This document shows, piece after piece, positions 1 through 10,763 of a stretch of DNA of 64,000 nt. Under the pieces are notes generated by a model. That model saw nothing but the letters and a program-made list of their open reading frames with translations, made no database searches and was not told where the DNA came from. The stretch is from Amphirosellinia nigrospora. Its lineage: Eukaryota; Ascomycota; Sordariomycetes; Xylariales; Xylariaceae. The stretch is from assembly GCA_004123355.1 (NCBI GenBank), contig SCHM01000001.1, positions 13,712,193 to 13,776,192 on the forward strand. Reading direction: 5' to 3'. The translations under genes and the position numbers were made by a program. The first letter of the stretch is position 1; each line of letters opens with the position of its first letter.

Positions 1-2
1 CG

Positions 3-1667
3 ACTATTGCTACCGAGGACCAGGAGCGAGCTTTTCTCGTTCCGCCAGACGGTGTCAGAAAGATTGTCTTGGCGACCAATATCGCGGAAACGGGTATCAC
101 CATTCCTGATGTGACCTGTGTCATTGACACGGGCAAGCATCGCGAGATGCGATTTGACGAGAGGCGGCAGCTCTCTCGGCTTATCGACACATTTATTTCT
201 AGAGCAAACGCGAAGCAGCGACGTGGTAGAGCGGGTCGAGTTCAAGAAGGGTTATGTTTTCATATGTTTACGAGATATCGGCATGATCATCTCATGAGCG
301 ATCAACAGACACCAGAGATGCTGCGCCTGTCATTGCAGGACTTGGCCATCCGCGTCAAGATTTGTAAGATTGGGGGAATTGAAGAAACCCTCGGACAAGC
401 CCTCGACGCGCCATCAGCAAAGAACATTCGCCGGGCTATCGATGCACTTGTCGACGTCAGGGCTCTTACGGCTTCCGAAGATCTCACACCGCTTGGACAT
501 CAATTGGCCAGACTCCCGCTTGACGTCTTTCTTGGCAAACTCATCCTACAGGGGACCATATTCAAATGCTTAGACATGGCTATTACCGTAGCAGCTATTC
601 TATCATCCAAGTCACCATTTACTGCACCTTTCGGTCAGCGGACCCAGGCCAACCAGGCACGCAAGGCGTTCAAGAGGGCCGATTCCGATCTGCTGACCGT
701 ATACAACGCCTACTTGGGATGGAAAAAGATCTGTCAGACAACGAGCCATGACTTCCAATACTGTAAAAAGAACTACTTGTCTTCGCAGACGCTGTCCAAT
801 ATCGAAGACTTGAAGGGTCAACTCCTTGTGTCCTTGGTCGATGCTGGGTTCTTGCAGCTGACCCACGAGGAACGACAGAATCTGAACCGGCTGCGCTACT
901 CAAGTCGGCGGCGACAGTTCTTCGACCTCCCCCAGCGGGTCAACATTAATAGCGACAATGATATCATCTCGAGCTCCGTCATTGCCTGGAGCTTCTATCC
1001 TAAACTGCTACTACGCGAAAACAAGGGCTTCCGAAACGTCGGGAACAACCAGAGCATTAGCTTACATCCATCGAGCGTGAACAAGGGCAATTCTGAGCTG
1101 AAATGGCTTTCGTATTACCACATCATGCAGTCGAAACAGTAGGTTCCAATCTGTGATAGTGTTGGGTTTTGTGCGAGTCGCTTACTAATTTGCTACTTAG
1201 GTTCTTGAATGCTCATGAGACAACGGCTGTTGATACTTTCGCTATTGCCCTGCTTTGTGGCGACGTTCGTATTGATGTATGGACATTTTTCTTTTCTTTG
1301 TCTAGCACATGGTCATCCATCTTTTGACCATACCTCCACCTATAAATCCTCTACTTCCTTGCGTCCTCACAACTCTATTTCCCTAACCGCCCCAACCCCC
1401 CTCCCTTTCGTCCCTAAAAAACAACCATGCTAACGTAACCCCTTCCCTCCCTAGATGTACGCAGGCGTCATCATCCTCGACGGGAACCGCGCGCGCTTCA
1501 GCGTCCCGGACTGGAAGACGCTCTTGGTGCTGAAGACGCTGCGCGCCCGTCTCCGCGATATTCTTTCGCGCTCCTTCAAGATGCCTGGCAAACTTCTCTC
1601 GGCACAACAGGAGAAGTGGCTCGATATCTGGCTTGCTATCTTCTCTCAGGACTGGGGGAAAGCCTAG
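3..1667 (+). CDS. DEAH-box RNA helicase, C-terminal part (5' end outside window)
   Basis: This is the C-terminal part of an ATP-dependent DEAH/RHA-type RNA helicase, closest in layout to DHX29/DHX57/YLR419W proteins. Helicase motif V (ATNIAETGITIPD) and motif VI (QRRGRAGR) are visible. They are followed by the winged-helix/HA2 region and an OB-fold tail (LSYYHIMQSKQ, then FLNAHETTAV, then MYAGVIILDGN). Exons as I read them are 3..1138, 1201..1276 and 1455..1667. Intron 1 (1139-1200) has donor GTAGGT, a CTAAT branch-like site and acceptor TAG. Intron 2 (1277-1454) ends in CTAG. All joins keep frame and rebuild a conserved tail. The start, motifs I-IV and any N-terminal RWD/UBA domain lie left of the window. 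A translation or RNP-remodelling role is inferred from the family. Confidence 0.94.
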
Positions 1668-2915
1668 CTCGCGGTTCTTTTGACACCTAGACGAGTTTAG
1701 ATTTAGAACGTGAGGCTCGCATGAAAGGCTTGCGGCATTACTGTGTACTACTTTTCATACACACCACACCACACCACACGTGAGGAGATTAGACAGGGTA
1801 TTTAGAGTAGCTAGATGTCGTATCATGATCGGATTAGTTCGCTTCGTTGCTTGCTCGCTTGCTCGCTTGAAGGTTGCTGGCTAGGCCGAACCTGGTTGTA
1901 GGCGCTCCAGTGAACGATGAGTCCACGCATGTGTAAAAGCTTAGGTTCAAATGAAGATAGACGGCGACGCGGTGGCCTACAAGTCGTATTCAGTCGGCCG
2001 TCCATGTCGCCACTGATGGTTTATCAGCAATATGCTTTCTTACCACACACCTCACATCTCACGCTTTACATATTATGATGCCCTATCTACCGTGTCCTGT
2101 GTAGTATACCTGTCTGGCTCCAGCGTCTCCATGACCTTCTCTCACCCTACGCGTCCCAAACCTGTCCAAAACATGAACAAGCAACTAATTCAATCATAGA
2201 GCCGGCATAATCCCCTTTGCCTACTCACGAGTACTATCTATATAGGGTATTTCAATACTAATGATAATTGGCCTTATTGGGTAATGGTTTAATGGTATGC
2301 AACCGTCATCTGCATCTTTACTCTGTATCATTAAGCCCCGAAGGTTCAATTCCTTCGAAGGCTACTTACTTATTGCATTTTTTCTCCCCCTCCCTTTTCC
2401 CTTTGACCCGACCGCTTAATTTTCTCTTACTAAAACTACTGGCAATAAATACCTTTCACGTTTTTGCTACGTGAATGGGCAGTTAACCCAGTATGTAATG
2501 AATACACAATCAGATGTATTAGTCCAGGCAGTGTAGTAAGCGGCTCTTTGGGCGCTGGAGTTTGGGGCGCCCGCTTGTTCTAGGTGCAACTTAGCGTCAA
2601 CCCGGAATCCACACCTACATAAGTACCTTAGGTACTGTTACGCGTACTGTTCAGGGCCCATCCGCGTTGATAGTACAACAGTCACCAACATACTCGCAAC
2701 CATTGATTAATACAACTTCAGTCTATTGGTGGTACAGATCATCTATTATTGATATTAGATGACGGTGAGGTGGGCTAGAGACTGCTCTCAAATGGATGTC
2801 TAGAGATACCCATCAATAATCTCCGCCGGGCCACCCGTCTACTTTCTCATAACTGGCCTCCTTCACCGACTCAAGATACAGAAAGAGACTCACTCGCCGC
2901 ACAGAGACCGACAAG
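1668..2915. other. Intergenic, contains one tRNA-like element
   Basis: I see no convincing protein-coding gene here. A CACAC-rich run lies near 1760-1780 and a tRNA-like element is at about 2265-2373 (listed separately). The palindromic motif GTACCTTAGGTAC occurs near 2625-2640. Confidence 0.6.
2265..2373 (+). tRNA. Degenerate tRNA-like element
   Basis: An A-box-like stretch (TGGGTAATGGTTTAATGG) and a perfect B box (GGTTCAATTCC inside a 5-bp T-stem GAAGG/CCTTC) are present. The acceptor halves GGCCTTA and GAAGGCT pair at six of seven positions, counting one G-T wobble. The spacing between D-arm and T-arm is about 16 nt too long for a class I tRNA, and no unambiguous anticodon stem forms. It may be an intron-bearing, long-variable-arm or decayed (possibly mitochondrial-derived) tRNA. 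The anticodon is not assigned. Confidence 0.3.
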
Positions 2916-4906
2916 ATGAACGAAAAAGGGGTGGCCGGAGGCTCAACTACCCCTCCGATCTCGTGGTACCATCAGTATTGCCGGTCGGTGTCAGCTAGCG
3001 CAATATTCCTCATCTGTCTGGTTATTTTCCGCCTCTGCTCATGGACCACCTCAAATATTGGAGGCTCGTGGGGACAGGTCGCGAAGTTCACTTATCCCGG
3101 TGAGAGCATAGAGTGGCAGAGATGTGGACATCTAAATCACGGCCAGCCACTAGAGGTTAGCACACATGTTCACGCTCATCGCTCATTTCCTTCCATGAAG
3201 ATCTCCGAAAAAACGAGCGACGTGCCTCATACCTGAGTCTTCTATATCCAAGATTCTCAAAAGCTTATATAGTTGACTCAAATTGCTAACTCACGATTGG
3301 CCGAGTAGTGTAGTACTATCAGTGTACCGATAGACCAGTTCAATGGGAGCAATTCCGGTGATAAAACATTCACGATTCCGCTCATTCGTCTGCGCGGCCG
3401 CCCTGGGGCGCAGAACTTGCTCTTGAACCCCGGTGGCCCTGGGGGCTCCGGCATCTGGTTCATGCACCGAGTCGGGGAGCCTCTCAGCATCATGATCGGC
3501 CAAGATTTCCACCTTGTCTCGTTCGATCCGCGCGGGGTGAACGGCAGTAGGCCCCTGGCGACATGCTACCCAGACGAGGAAACACGCCACGCACTTGCTC
3601 CGGTGAGAGACCAGCGCGTGCTCCAAGACAGCGCCGAGGTATTTGCCTGGTCGAAGAACTACGTCCGATCGTGCGCCGAGACGATGGGTGAGCATGGCAA
3701 GTACCTCAACACACCGCAGACGGCGGCCGACATGAATAGCATCTTGGACGCCTTGGGGCAGAGAGACATGATCTACTGGGGTTTCAGCTACGGCACGATA
3801 CTAGGGCAAACATACGCGGGACTCTTCCCGGAGAGATCCCGACGGGTCATCATCGACGGCGTAAATAATGTGTTCGACTGGTATGGTAGCTTCCTGGACT
3901 ACGAGGATCTGATCGATGCCGAAGCTGTCTTCAATGGATTTCTGCACGAGTGTATAGAAGCTGGGGAAGATTGTCCCCTCTCGAAATTCGCGCCGTCGAA
4001 GGAGATGCTGCGAGAGCAAATCCTCCAGCTGGCCTCTGCTCTTCGAGAACAGCCCATGAGCGTTTACGTAGACAACAGGAACTATGGGTTGCTTGACGAC
4101 GAGGCGCTGTTATATGATGCCATACCCACGGCGCTTATGAAACCGGCTACGTGGCCTGCGTTGGCGAGTAATCTTGCGAAGTGGCTTGATGGCAATGCGA
4201 CTAAGGCGTTTCTGGCATATGGACAAAAAAAGCCGTGGTCCTCAGATGGTGATGCGCATCGCTTCATCGCGTTGAATGACGGGGTATCGGGGCCTCAATA
4301 TTGGCCGCAAGATCGCCAAACGATGCTTGACTGGCTTGTTCCATTCATCAAAAGGAGCTGTAAGTAATAGTGGGCATATCTTTCTTCACGGCGATAGCTA
4401 CTAGGAATATCACAATCCCATTACTACTATCCCTTCAAGCGAGTTACTAACCCCTGGGCCGCAGTATTCGCACCCACGGAGCACGGTATCTACTACGCAA
4501 AGCAGCAATGGCTTGTACCAAAACACACAACTACGTACCAACATACGACGTAGAGACAGCTCATCCACTACTAATTCTGACGACGACATACGACCCAGTA
4601 TGCCCTCTAGTATCAGCGCAATCGGCGCAAAGGGTATTCAAGGGCAGCCAGATCGTAGAAGTAGAAGGATACGGGCACTGCTCTATCGCGGTGCCTTCTA
4701 TCTGTCTGGCGCATCATGTGCGAGCGTATCTGAAGAACGGGACAGTGCCGACGTCACATACGAAATGTAAAATGAACGGGGGTTATTTTCCGCAGCTGGA
4801 ATGGAATGTGACGATGGCTTCAGGGAAGCTATTTGCGAATAGCGAAGAACAGATGATACATAATGCGCAGATGGCACTAGCGAAGGACTGGAGGTGGCAG
4901 CAGTAA
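2916..4906 (+). CDS. S33-family alpha/beta-hydrolase peptidase (TAP-like C-terminus)
   Basis: This looks like a secreted or membrane-anchored serine aminopeptidase/tripeptidyl-peptidase-like hydrolase. Exons are about 2916..3155, 3309..4359 and 4465..4906. The N-terminus has one hydrophobic segment (residues about 26-43) that acts as signal anchor. Exon 2 begins CSTISVPIDQF and carries the oxyanion loop LNPGGPGGSG, the FDPRG motif and the nucleophile elbow GFSYGT. Exon 3 carries the TAP-like domain with the catalytic Asp region TYDPVCPL and His in GYGHCS. The frame after the second intron (FAPTEHGIYYAKQQWLVP) stops within about 25 codons, and the conserved tail resumes one frame over near 4510-4560. 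Either a base is missing or an alternative donor (GTAATA) is used. The substrate is unknown. Confidence 0.85.
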
Positions 4907-5011
4907 AAAACCTCACAATGACGAGGAGCCAAAAAGGTTTATTACCAATCATAATATGATTCATTCAAGTATCTACCTTAACACATTCCACTTCGAGGTC
5001 AAGTGTTTCTG

Positions 5012-5029
5012 CCCCCCCCCCCCCCCCCC
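5012..5029. repeat. Poly-C tract, 18 nt
   Basis: An uninterrupted run of 18 C lies between the convergent ends of the peptidase gene and the next minus-strand gene. Its length is likely unreliable in any assembly. Confidence 0.95.
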
Positions 5030-5148
5030 ACCTTTGCCCTAGTAACCAGTTGCTATCATGACATGCCCAAGATGTTACGGGATGTAAAGTAAAAATGATC
5101 AGTAATATTCAGGACCAGGCTAACTCGGCCCATTCCCTTTCCGCTTTC

Positions 5149-6641
5149 CTAGATTGCGACTGGCAAAAAAGGTACCGCCGCACCAGGAGGCGGCGGTACC
5201 ACTCCCGGCCGCGCCGGGGGGATGGGACGTCCACGGCGGAATATAAGCCAACCCCTCCCACACAGCATGCTGAGGACCAAGAGACCAAAATACAGAGGCA
5301 AGGCAAAGCCCATATTCTTGATGGCCAACTTGAAGGTCTCCCACTTCGCTTCGTCTCTAGCGAGCAGTTCCTTGTTCGCATTCACGAGCCTGGCCTCGAA
5401 GAAGTCGCGCTTCTGGTTCGTCTCGGCCCACCGGTCGAGCACGCGCTGGCGCCACTGGCAGTTGTTGTTGAAGCAGTACTTCGGATCGGCCTTGGCGATG
5501 TCCCCCATGGATGCGTACGCCGCCCGCCCTGCCCCGGACAGGCCCTCGGCCCCGGGGGCCGTGCGCTGCAGCCGCGCGACCGCGTCGGAGATGAACGGGC
5601 CCATCTGGACGCTGTCGCTGGCGGTGTGGGCTTGTTGGCGTTGTACTCGACGAAGCGATCCTGTAGCTCGAGCACGATCCGGCTCATGTTCTGCAGCGGC
5701 GTGAGGGCCACGAAGTTGAGGACCTCGGCGAGCGCGTACGCCTGGGTCCGGTACTTGGAGTGCGCCCTCGCGATGTCGTCCAGCTCGCGCAGGAGCCCGA
5801 GCGACTCCGACGTCGTCCTCTGCAAGTCCTCGAACTCCGACCTCGAGGTGAGGTTGAATGGGTGTTTCTGGTTCTGGCCATGTTCGTGGATCAAGACCCA
5901 GTCGTAACCCAGGATCGACGGGGACCGTGGCGCCGGGTACGTGCTAGGCACGGGAAATGCAAGAGTCTCCTTGGACTTGGCGCTCTCGGCCTGGTGACCG
6001 GTTTAGACTTGGCAGATTCCTGAGATTCGATATCCCGAGATGGTTCAGGAGCTGCGGGCGACTCAACAGATTTTTTCTCTGAAGCTATTACCGACGTTAC
6101 GGAGGTAACAATGGAAATAGAAGTAGTAATAGGCCTGGTAGCAGACTTGGTGGTTGTAGAGATGGCAGTTGTGGTGGAAATAGAGATAGAAGTGACAGTA
6201 ACTGTAGCAATACGGGCCGGAATAGAAGTGACAGTAACTGTAGAAATACGGGCCGGAATGGAAGTGGCAGGAGAGGCGGGAATAGACGTAGGGGTGACGG
6301 AGACCGGAACCGACGTAGAGGTGACAGGATAGGCTGGAGGCGAGCTGGCTTTGACAAAATTGGTCGTGGTAATCGGGCGCAATCCCAGTATGCTAGAAAC
6401 GTCAAGCGTCATAGGGTTCGTGTCTCCATCATGTACTTTGACTGCCATGCGGTTGAAGGCATAATCCTTGACCGAGGCTAAGAGCACGTAACTCAGACTA
6501 AAGCCGACCGAGCCCAACATCTTGAAGGCTGATTGAACTTCTGGAAAGCTGGTAAGAATTCGCCCCTGGTAATGCGAAGCTGCTTCTACGGGGGTTTTAT
6601 TCCTTGGTCCCGTTTGGTAGTGATATCACTTGTTGTAGGCA
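5149..6641 (-). CDS. Ser/Thr-rich single-span membrane protein of unknown function
   Basis: I do not recognise a named family. The best start is the ATG at 6641; its frame joins the long frame starting at 6520 if one base is added in the run of five C (minus strand) at 6590-6594. Next comes a hydrophobic stretch (GFSLSYVLLASV), a Ser/Thr/Val/Pro-rich segment with two 12-residue repeats (TVTVTSIPAR), and a charged, helix-rich, probably extracellular region. A membrane span near the C-terminus (ALPLYFGLLVLSMLCG) leads to a Pro-rich tail. Two more one-base frame changes occur near 5990 and 5615. At each point the next frame continues an open protein. It is transcribed convergently with the peptidase gene. 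A role as cell-surface or wall-stress-sensor-like protein is only a guess. Confidence 0.7.
5171..5200. repeat. Perfect inverted repeat, 11-bp arms, 8-nt loop
   Basis: GGTACCGCCGC and its exact reverse complement flank ACCAGGAG. It lies inside the 3' coding end of the membrane-protein gene, in the Pro-rich tail, and could fold as a strong hairpin in DNA or mRNA. Confidence 0.9.
6187..6258. repeat. 36-bp tandem repeat, 2 copies (in-frame)
   Basis: Units 6187-6222 and 6223-6258 differ at one base. They encode a repeated 12-residue Ser/Thr/Val unit (minus strand) in the stalk of the membrane protein. Weaker copies flank them. Confidence 0.9.
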
Positions 6642-7191
6642 TTGTAACAACATGTCTTTATCCTAGTATACAAAGACCTCAACGAGATTTACGACGAAAA
6701 CAAATTAACCACGGCAAACAAAGGGGCGTTAATTCGGACCACTCCGTCGACAGGATACGTAATACTGTGTCACTGCAGCTTGTCAGGCATTATCATCATT
6801 ATTATTGTTATCATCATTATACAGAGCTGGCTCATCATGATTAAGGTTTCTATGTTACACGTACCAGCAGACTGGGTCGCTTATCTGTATGGACCTTGGA
6901 TACCTACTTAGTACTTAAGGTAGGCAAGGAGCAAATGATAAAAGATTCACGAGATCAAGACATTGAGATGAAAACATTTATTACTATTTAAACAATTGGG
7001 AAACAATTTGCAAACAATTTCCAAAGGACTGTAAACAATTCATAAACAGTTCGGAAACAAAACAGTGCCAAAACAGTGACTTTTGGAGTAAAACATACCT
7101 CAACTCAAGACTTTTTTGACAGACGTAAAAACAACTGAGGTGCAACCTGGCGCTGTTGCTTTTCTCTCCGCGCGCTATTCAAGATTTATGT
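6642..7191. other. Intergenic with AT-rich short repeats
   Basis: No gene seen. It holds an ATT/ATC microsatellite (about 6789-6822), a TACCTA-type motif near 6900, and a run of related AAACAATT words (about 6989-7070), downstream of the RING-protein gene. Confidence 0.6.
6989..7070. repeat. Imperfect short tandem repeat of AAACAATT words
   Basis: Five or six copies of (A)AACAATT or AAACAGTT are spaced about 11-18 nt apart. No coding capacity is seen. Confidence 0.5.
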
Positions 7192-9298
7192 TTATATCTT
7201 GATATCATTGGCGGGTCCAACAAACCATGCAGCGCCGGTTCTTTCAAGTATCAAAGGCAACCAGAAGAGAACGGTGATGATAAATGCGCACCAGTATGCG
7301 CACCAGTCCCCACTGATAGGGGCGGAAGGCTGGCCCAGGAGACAAAAAGAAATGAGAAACTCTAAACTAGTATAAGTCATGGTCATGACGAGAACACTCG
7401 GGAGAATATCATCGAATAGAGTAAGCCATACGGTCAAATAGAAGACGTACAGGGCGGCGCAGAGAACCCAGAGGGCCGCGGGGACTAGGAAGAAAAGAAT
7501 AAACCACTCCCATGCTCGCCCGTAGCCCAGTACCTCCAATGCGTTTTCGAGATAAGCAGCAAGGGGTGCGCCACCGCCGATATACATGTTGCTGAGAACA
7601 CAAATCACAAAGCCATTGTAGAGAATTGCTGACAGGTGGATGTGCCACCATTGAGGATTGGCAATACCAACCCCCCGCGTTGCGAAACGCGCAATACCGT
7701 ACCAAAGAGCGCCCATCGTCCTGACGAAGAGGGCGACCGATTCTCTGGCTGTTCTCGCTGGAACTCTTGCAGGTGCCGCCGCAGCCGCTAGTAGAGGCTG
7801 GTTATCTAGAGCTGGAGGGGGTAAAACTAGATTTTCGAGAGGTTGGTTTGGATCAAGGATTGGAGGCAAGAACGGAGCTGGAGGCGGACTAAGAGGCAGA
7901 AATGGACCCCGAAACCGAATCAAGTAGCGGTTAAAAAACCGGCTGAGCTCATAGATAAGTTCCGACACACGGTTAGCGAGTCCGTGGATAAAGATCAGAG
8001 ACAGGACGGTGATGGCGATAACATGAAGCCAGACCTCCAATTTGCTGCGGTCGGCGAAAAATAGGCCCTCAGCAGATTCTTTAAGCCATCGAAATCACCA
8101 CCCAAGAGTGCTTCCAAGGATTCCCTGTCACTTTCTGTTAGGTTGTTCTTGAACACTTGCCATACTATGAGAAATAGGTTTTTAAGCACAGCTATCGCAC
8201 TTGAAAACATTCCCTCCGTGCTTCCGAATCGTGCTGTATTGGGCCCCGAGAGTACCGTGTGAATGAACTTTTCCACCTCTGCTAGGTCGAAGGATCTAAA
8301 AACCGAGACGAGGTTTTCAGAGAAGCGTAAAGTAGCATAGTCGTTACACCACATGTGAATAGAATCATATAATGCATACAAAGCCTTGGCTAAGAAGAGC
8401 CTGGCTACTAGGCTCACGCAAAGGTGTCCGATACCTCTAACGAGAACTACGCTGAGTGTTGAGCCATACGATTCTTCGTGAATCCTCGGAAAACCTCTCG
8501 CCATGGTTGGGTCCATATGTCCCAAAAGAATAGAACAGACATAAAGAAGGAATAAATTGCCCACATTATGGCCGAAGGTTCGGGAGCTGGATAGCGGTAC
8601 TCGGCATCAACTCTACGGTATGCGACAGCCATTTGATTACAAATCGGACACCTACCACGATTTGCGATCGTTATTCCCCACCACAGCTCTAAACAATCCT
8701 CGTGGTAATAGTGGCGCGCCCGCCCCGGGTTCGCAGCCTCTTCTTCATCGCTAGAACATTGTAGGCTGACGAGACCTGTTAAAGGGGCGGATTCTCGGCA
8801 AATACCGCACGGCTCCAGGGGCGGGCTGGTAAAGGGCAAGAAGGTACCGAGGCGGGGAGTTCTAACAATCAAGTTCATCGCGAGCCAAGTAAATGCCGCG
8901 GCAATAAGCGCGAAAAAGGTGAACAACGCCGCGAGGATGGGGATTTCGACGTCTCGACCCGGACCTAGGTGAGCGGGATCATATTCAACCATTCCAGGGC
9001 GTGTATAATACAAACGTACCAGGGCTGTGACAAGAGCGACGATGGAGAGGCCCGAGACGATTTCCACTAAACTATTGGAAATTATGCGCCTGGTGCTGCT
9101 CGTATCGGGGTACTGGTTCACGGAAATGCGGCGGAAGAGATCCCGGGCGGCTGTATAACGACCACTCTCTATCAAGTCGTCTATTGTTCTTCGCATGTCG
9201 ACGCCGGTGATGAACAGAGTTGTCCTCAAAATCGGGAAATCCCAAAATGAGGGCGGGAAATCCGGTGAAGGGATTTGATCAGGTTGAGGATCCGCCAT
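7192..9298 (-). CDS. RING-type multi-pass membrane protein (E3 ubiquitin ligase-like)
   Basis: The start ATG at 9298 is followed by two membrane spans (SIVALVTALVRLYY; ILAALFTFFALIAAAFTWLA). A RING-like Zn site follows: CGIC, then LQC, YYHEDCLELWW and RCPIC, in the spacing of RING-CH/RING-H2 ligases. About six more hydrophobic segments lead to the stop at 7192. The reading frame shifts once near 8450-8470 and again at 8057-8061. At the second site, adding one base to a run of five T (minus strand) restores RAYFFADRSKLEVW. I read it as one gene of about 700 codons. A role in ubiquitylation at the ER or another endomembrane is inferred from RING plus transmembrane layout. No substrate or named orthologue can be assigned. 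Confidence 0.83.
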
Positions 9299-10763
9299 CT
9301 TGAAGGACAGCTGTTAGTAGTTTTTCTTTGCTGATGGATCTTTGGAAAATTTGCTACTGTTTCTTTACCTCTGGGATGATTTCTAGGTCGAATGAAGATG
9401 GGATGAGTGGTTGGGTTTCTTCTCGATTGACCGTCACGGACGAGAGATTTTATACAGCTAGGAAAGGCCAGATGGAACAATACGCCTGTTTACACGTCTT
9501 TATTAGGATGATGATAATAATAATACTATTTAGATCCAATATTCGATTGTTATTCACAACAGAATAGATTTTTAACAAAAGCCCTATTTAGACAAATCGA
9601 CTGCGCCTTTGAAGATGATTGTTTGGCTTTTGGATACCAAGGCACATTCACATTTGCTTTTGTTGTGGTACTTTTCTGCCTGCTGAATAGATGACACTGA
9701 CCCCTTTTCCCCTCTGCCTCTTCACATAATCCCCCTTGGAGCATGGTACATGAGGATGAGCCTTCGTAGTACAAGGCCATACATACCTATGTCAAACTAA
9801 TGGGAATATTTCCGGGAAAATGCCTTAAGTGATCAGATGGCGTACATATAGGTATAGATGGATATCCCGTCCTGTCTGGCCTGATGAAAATGCCTCGATG
9901 TTTGAATACACAGCTTTTAGTAAATATGTACATATCCATATATCAGCTGCTGCAGCCTGCAGGAATCATGTATAATGACGTCGCGTTCAGGGTTCAAGCC
10001 ACATGGAAGGAGACCCCTAAGGGCAGCTGAGCTGAGCCACCGGGGCATTAGCTCCTTGCTACAGTCCAGCAGAGACAGGCCTACCTTGGCTCGGGCGGAA
10101 TTGATGCGAGTGCGTGGGTACGGTAAAGCACAGTGCGGTTCCATCGGTAGGTCCCTGAAGGATAGTGGAGATCCTACCTACTTACGGCATCCCTATAACT
10201 CCCATACAATACATGTAGCATGGGTGGGTCTACCTAGCTACATAGTGCAATGTCCACTGTCCGCCTAGCCATCAGCCCATCTTTCGCATCCATGATCCGT
10301 GGTCCACGATCCATCTGCACGCGACTTGCCAAAAAGTCCACACAGCAGACACGGGAGACAAATCCATCGGCTGCACCCATTCCACATGCGCGTTTGCAAG
10401 TCATCCATCTAGCAAGAGTAACATCTTTGTCTAGATAGTGCACTGTATTGTACGATACTGCATATTCCATCTTCGCCGCGTCTGAGTCTGAGCCTGAGTT
10501 GAGTCTGTGTCGCCAACCACCACAACATGGTCCGATACACCAGCACTCATACATGATACCACTCTGTCATTCCCTGAGCACTCGAGCACCCGTCCATTCG
10601 TTCGCTCGCTTCCACTCGCCGCGATAGAGGAGAGACACAGGGAGAGGAGAGAGTTCATCTTGACCCGTCCGATCGCTACGCACACGCACATACACATGAC
10701 GACGACAACGAACCCGAACACGACGTCCGCAGCAGCAGCACCACCGCCAGTACCACCAGCACT
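9299..10763. other. Intergenic between divergent RING gene and PRP24
   Basis: Divergent upstream region of the two genes. I see no further gene. A CA/CG-rich 5' leader with many ACG/CAC words precedes the PRP24 ATG. Confidence 0.6.

Noticed and set aside
5095-5907. 270-codon plus-strand open frame
   Set aside because: Antisense shadow of the GC-rich membrane-protein gene; composition is Arg/Pro-rich with no domain.
6960-7070. Repeated AAACAATT words considered as a CRISPR-like or replication-origin array
   Set aside because: Spacing and units are irregular, and CRISPR is not expected in a fungal nuclear genome.
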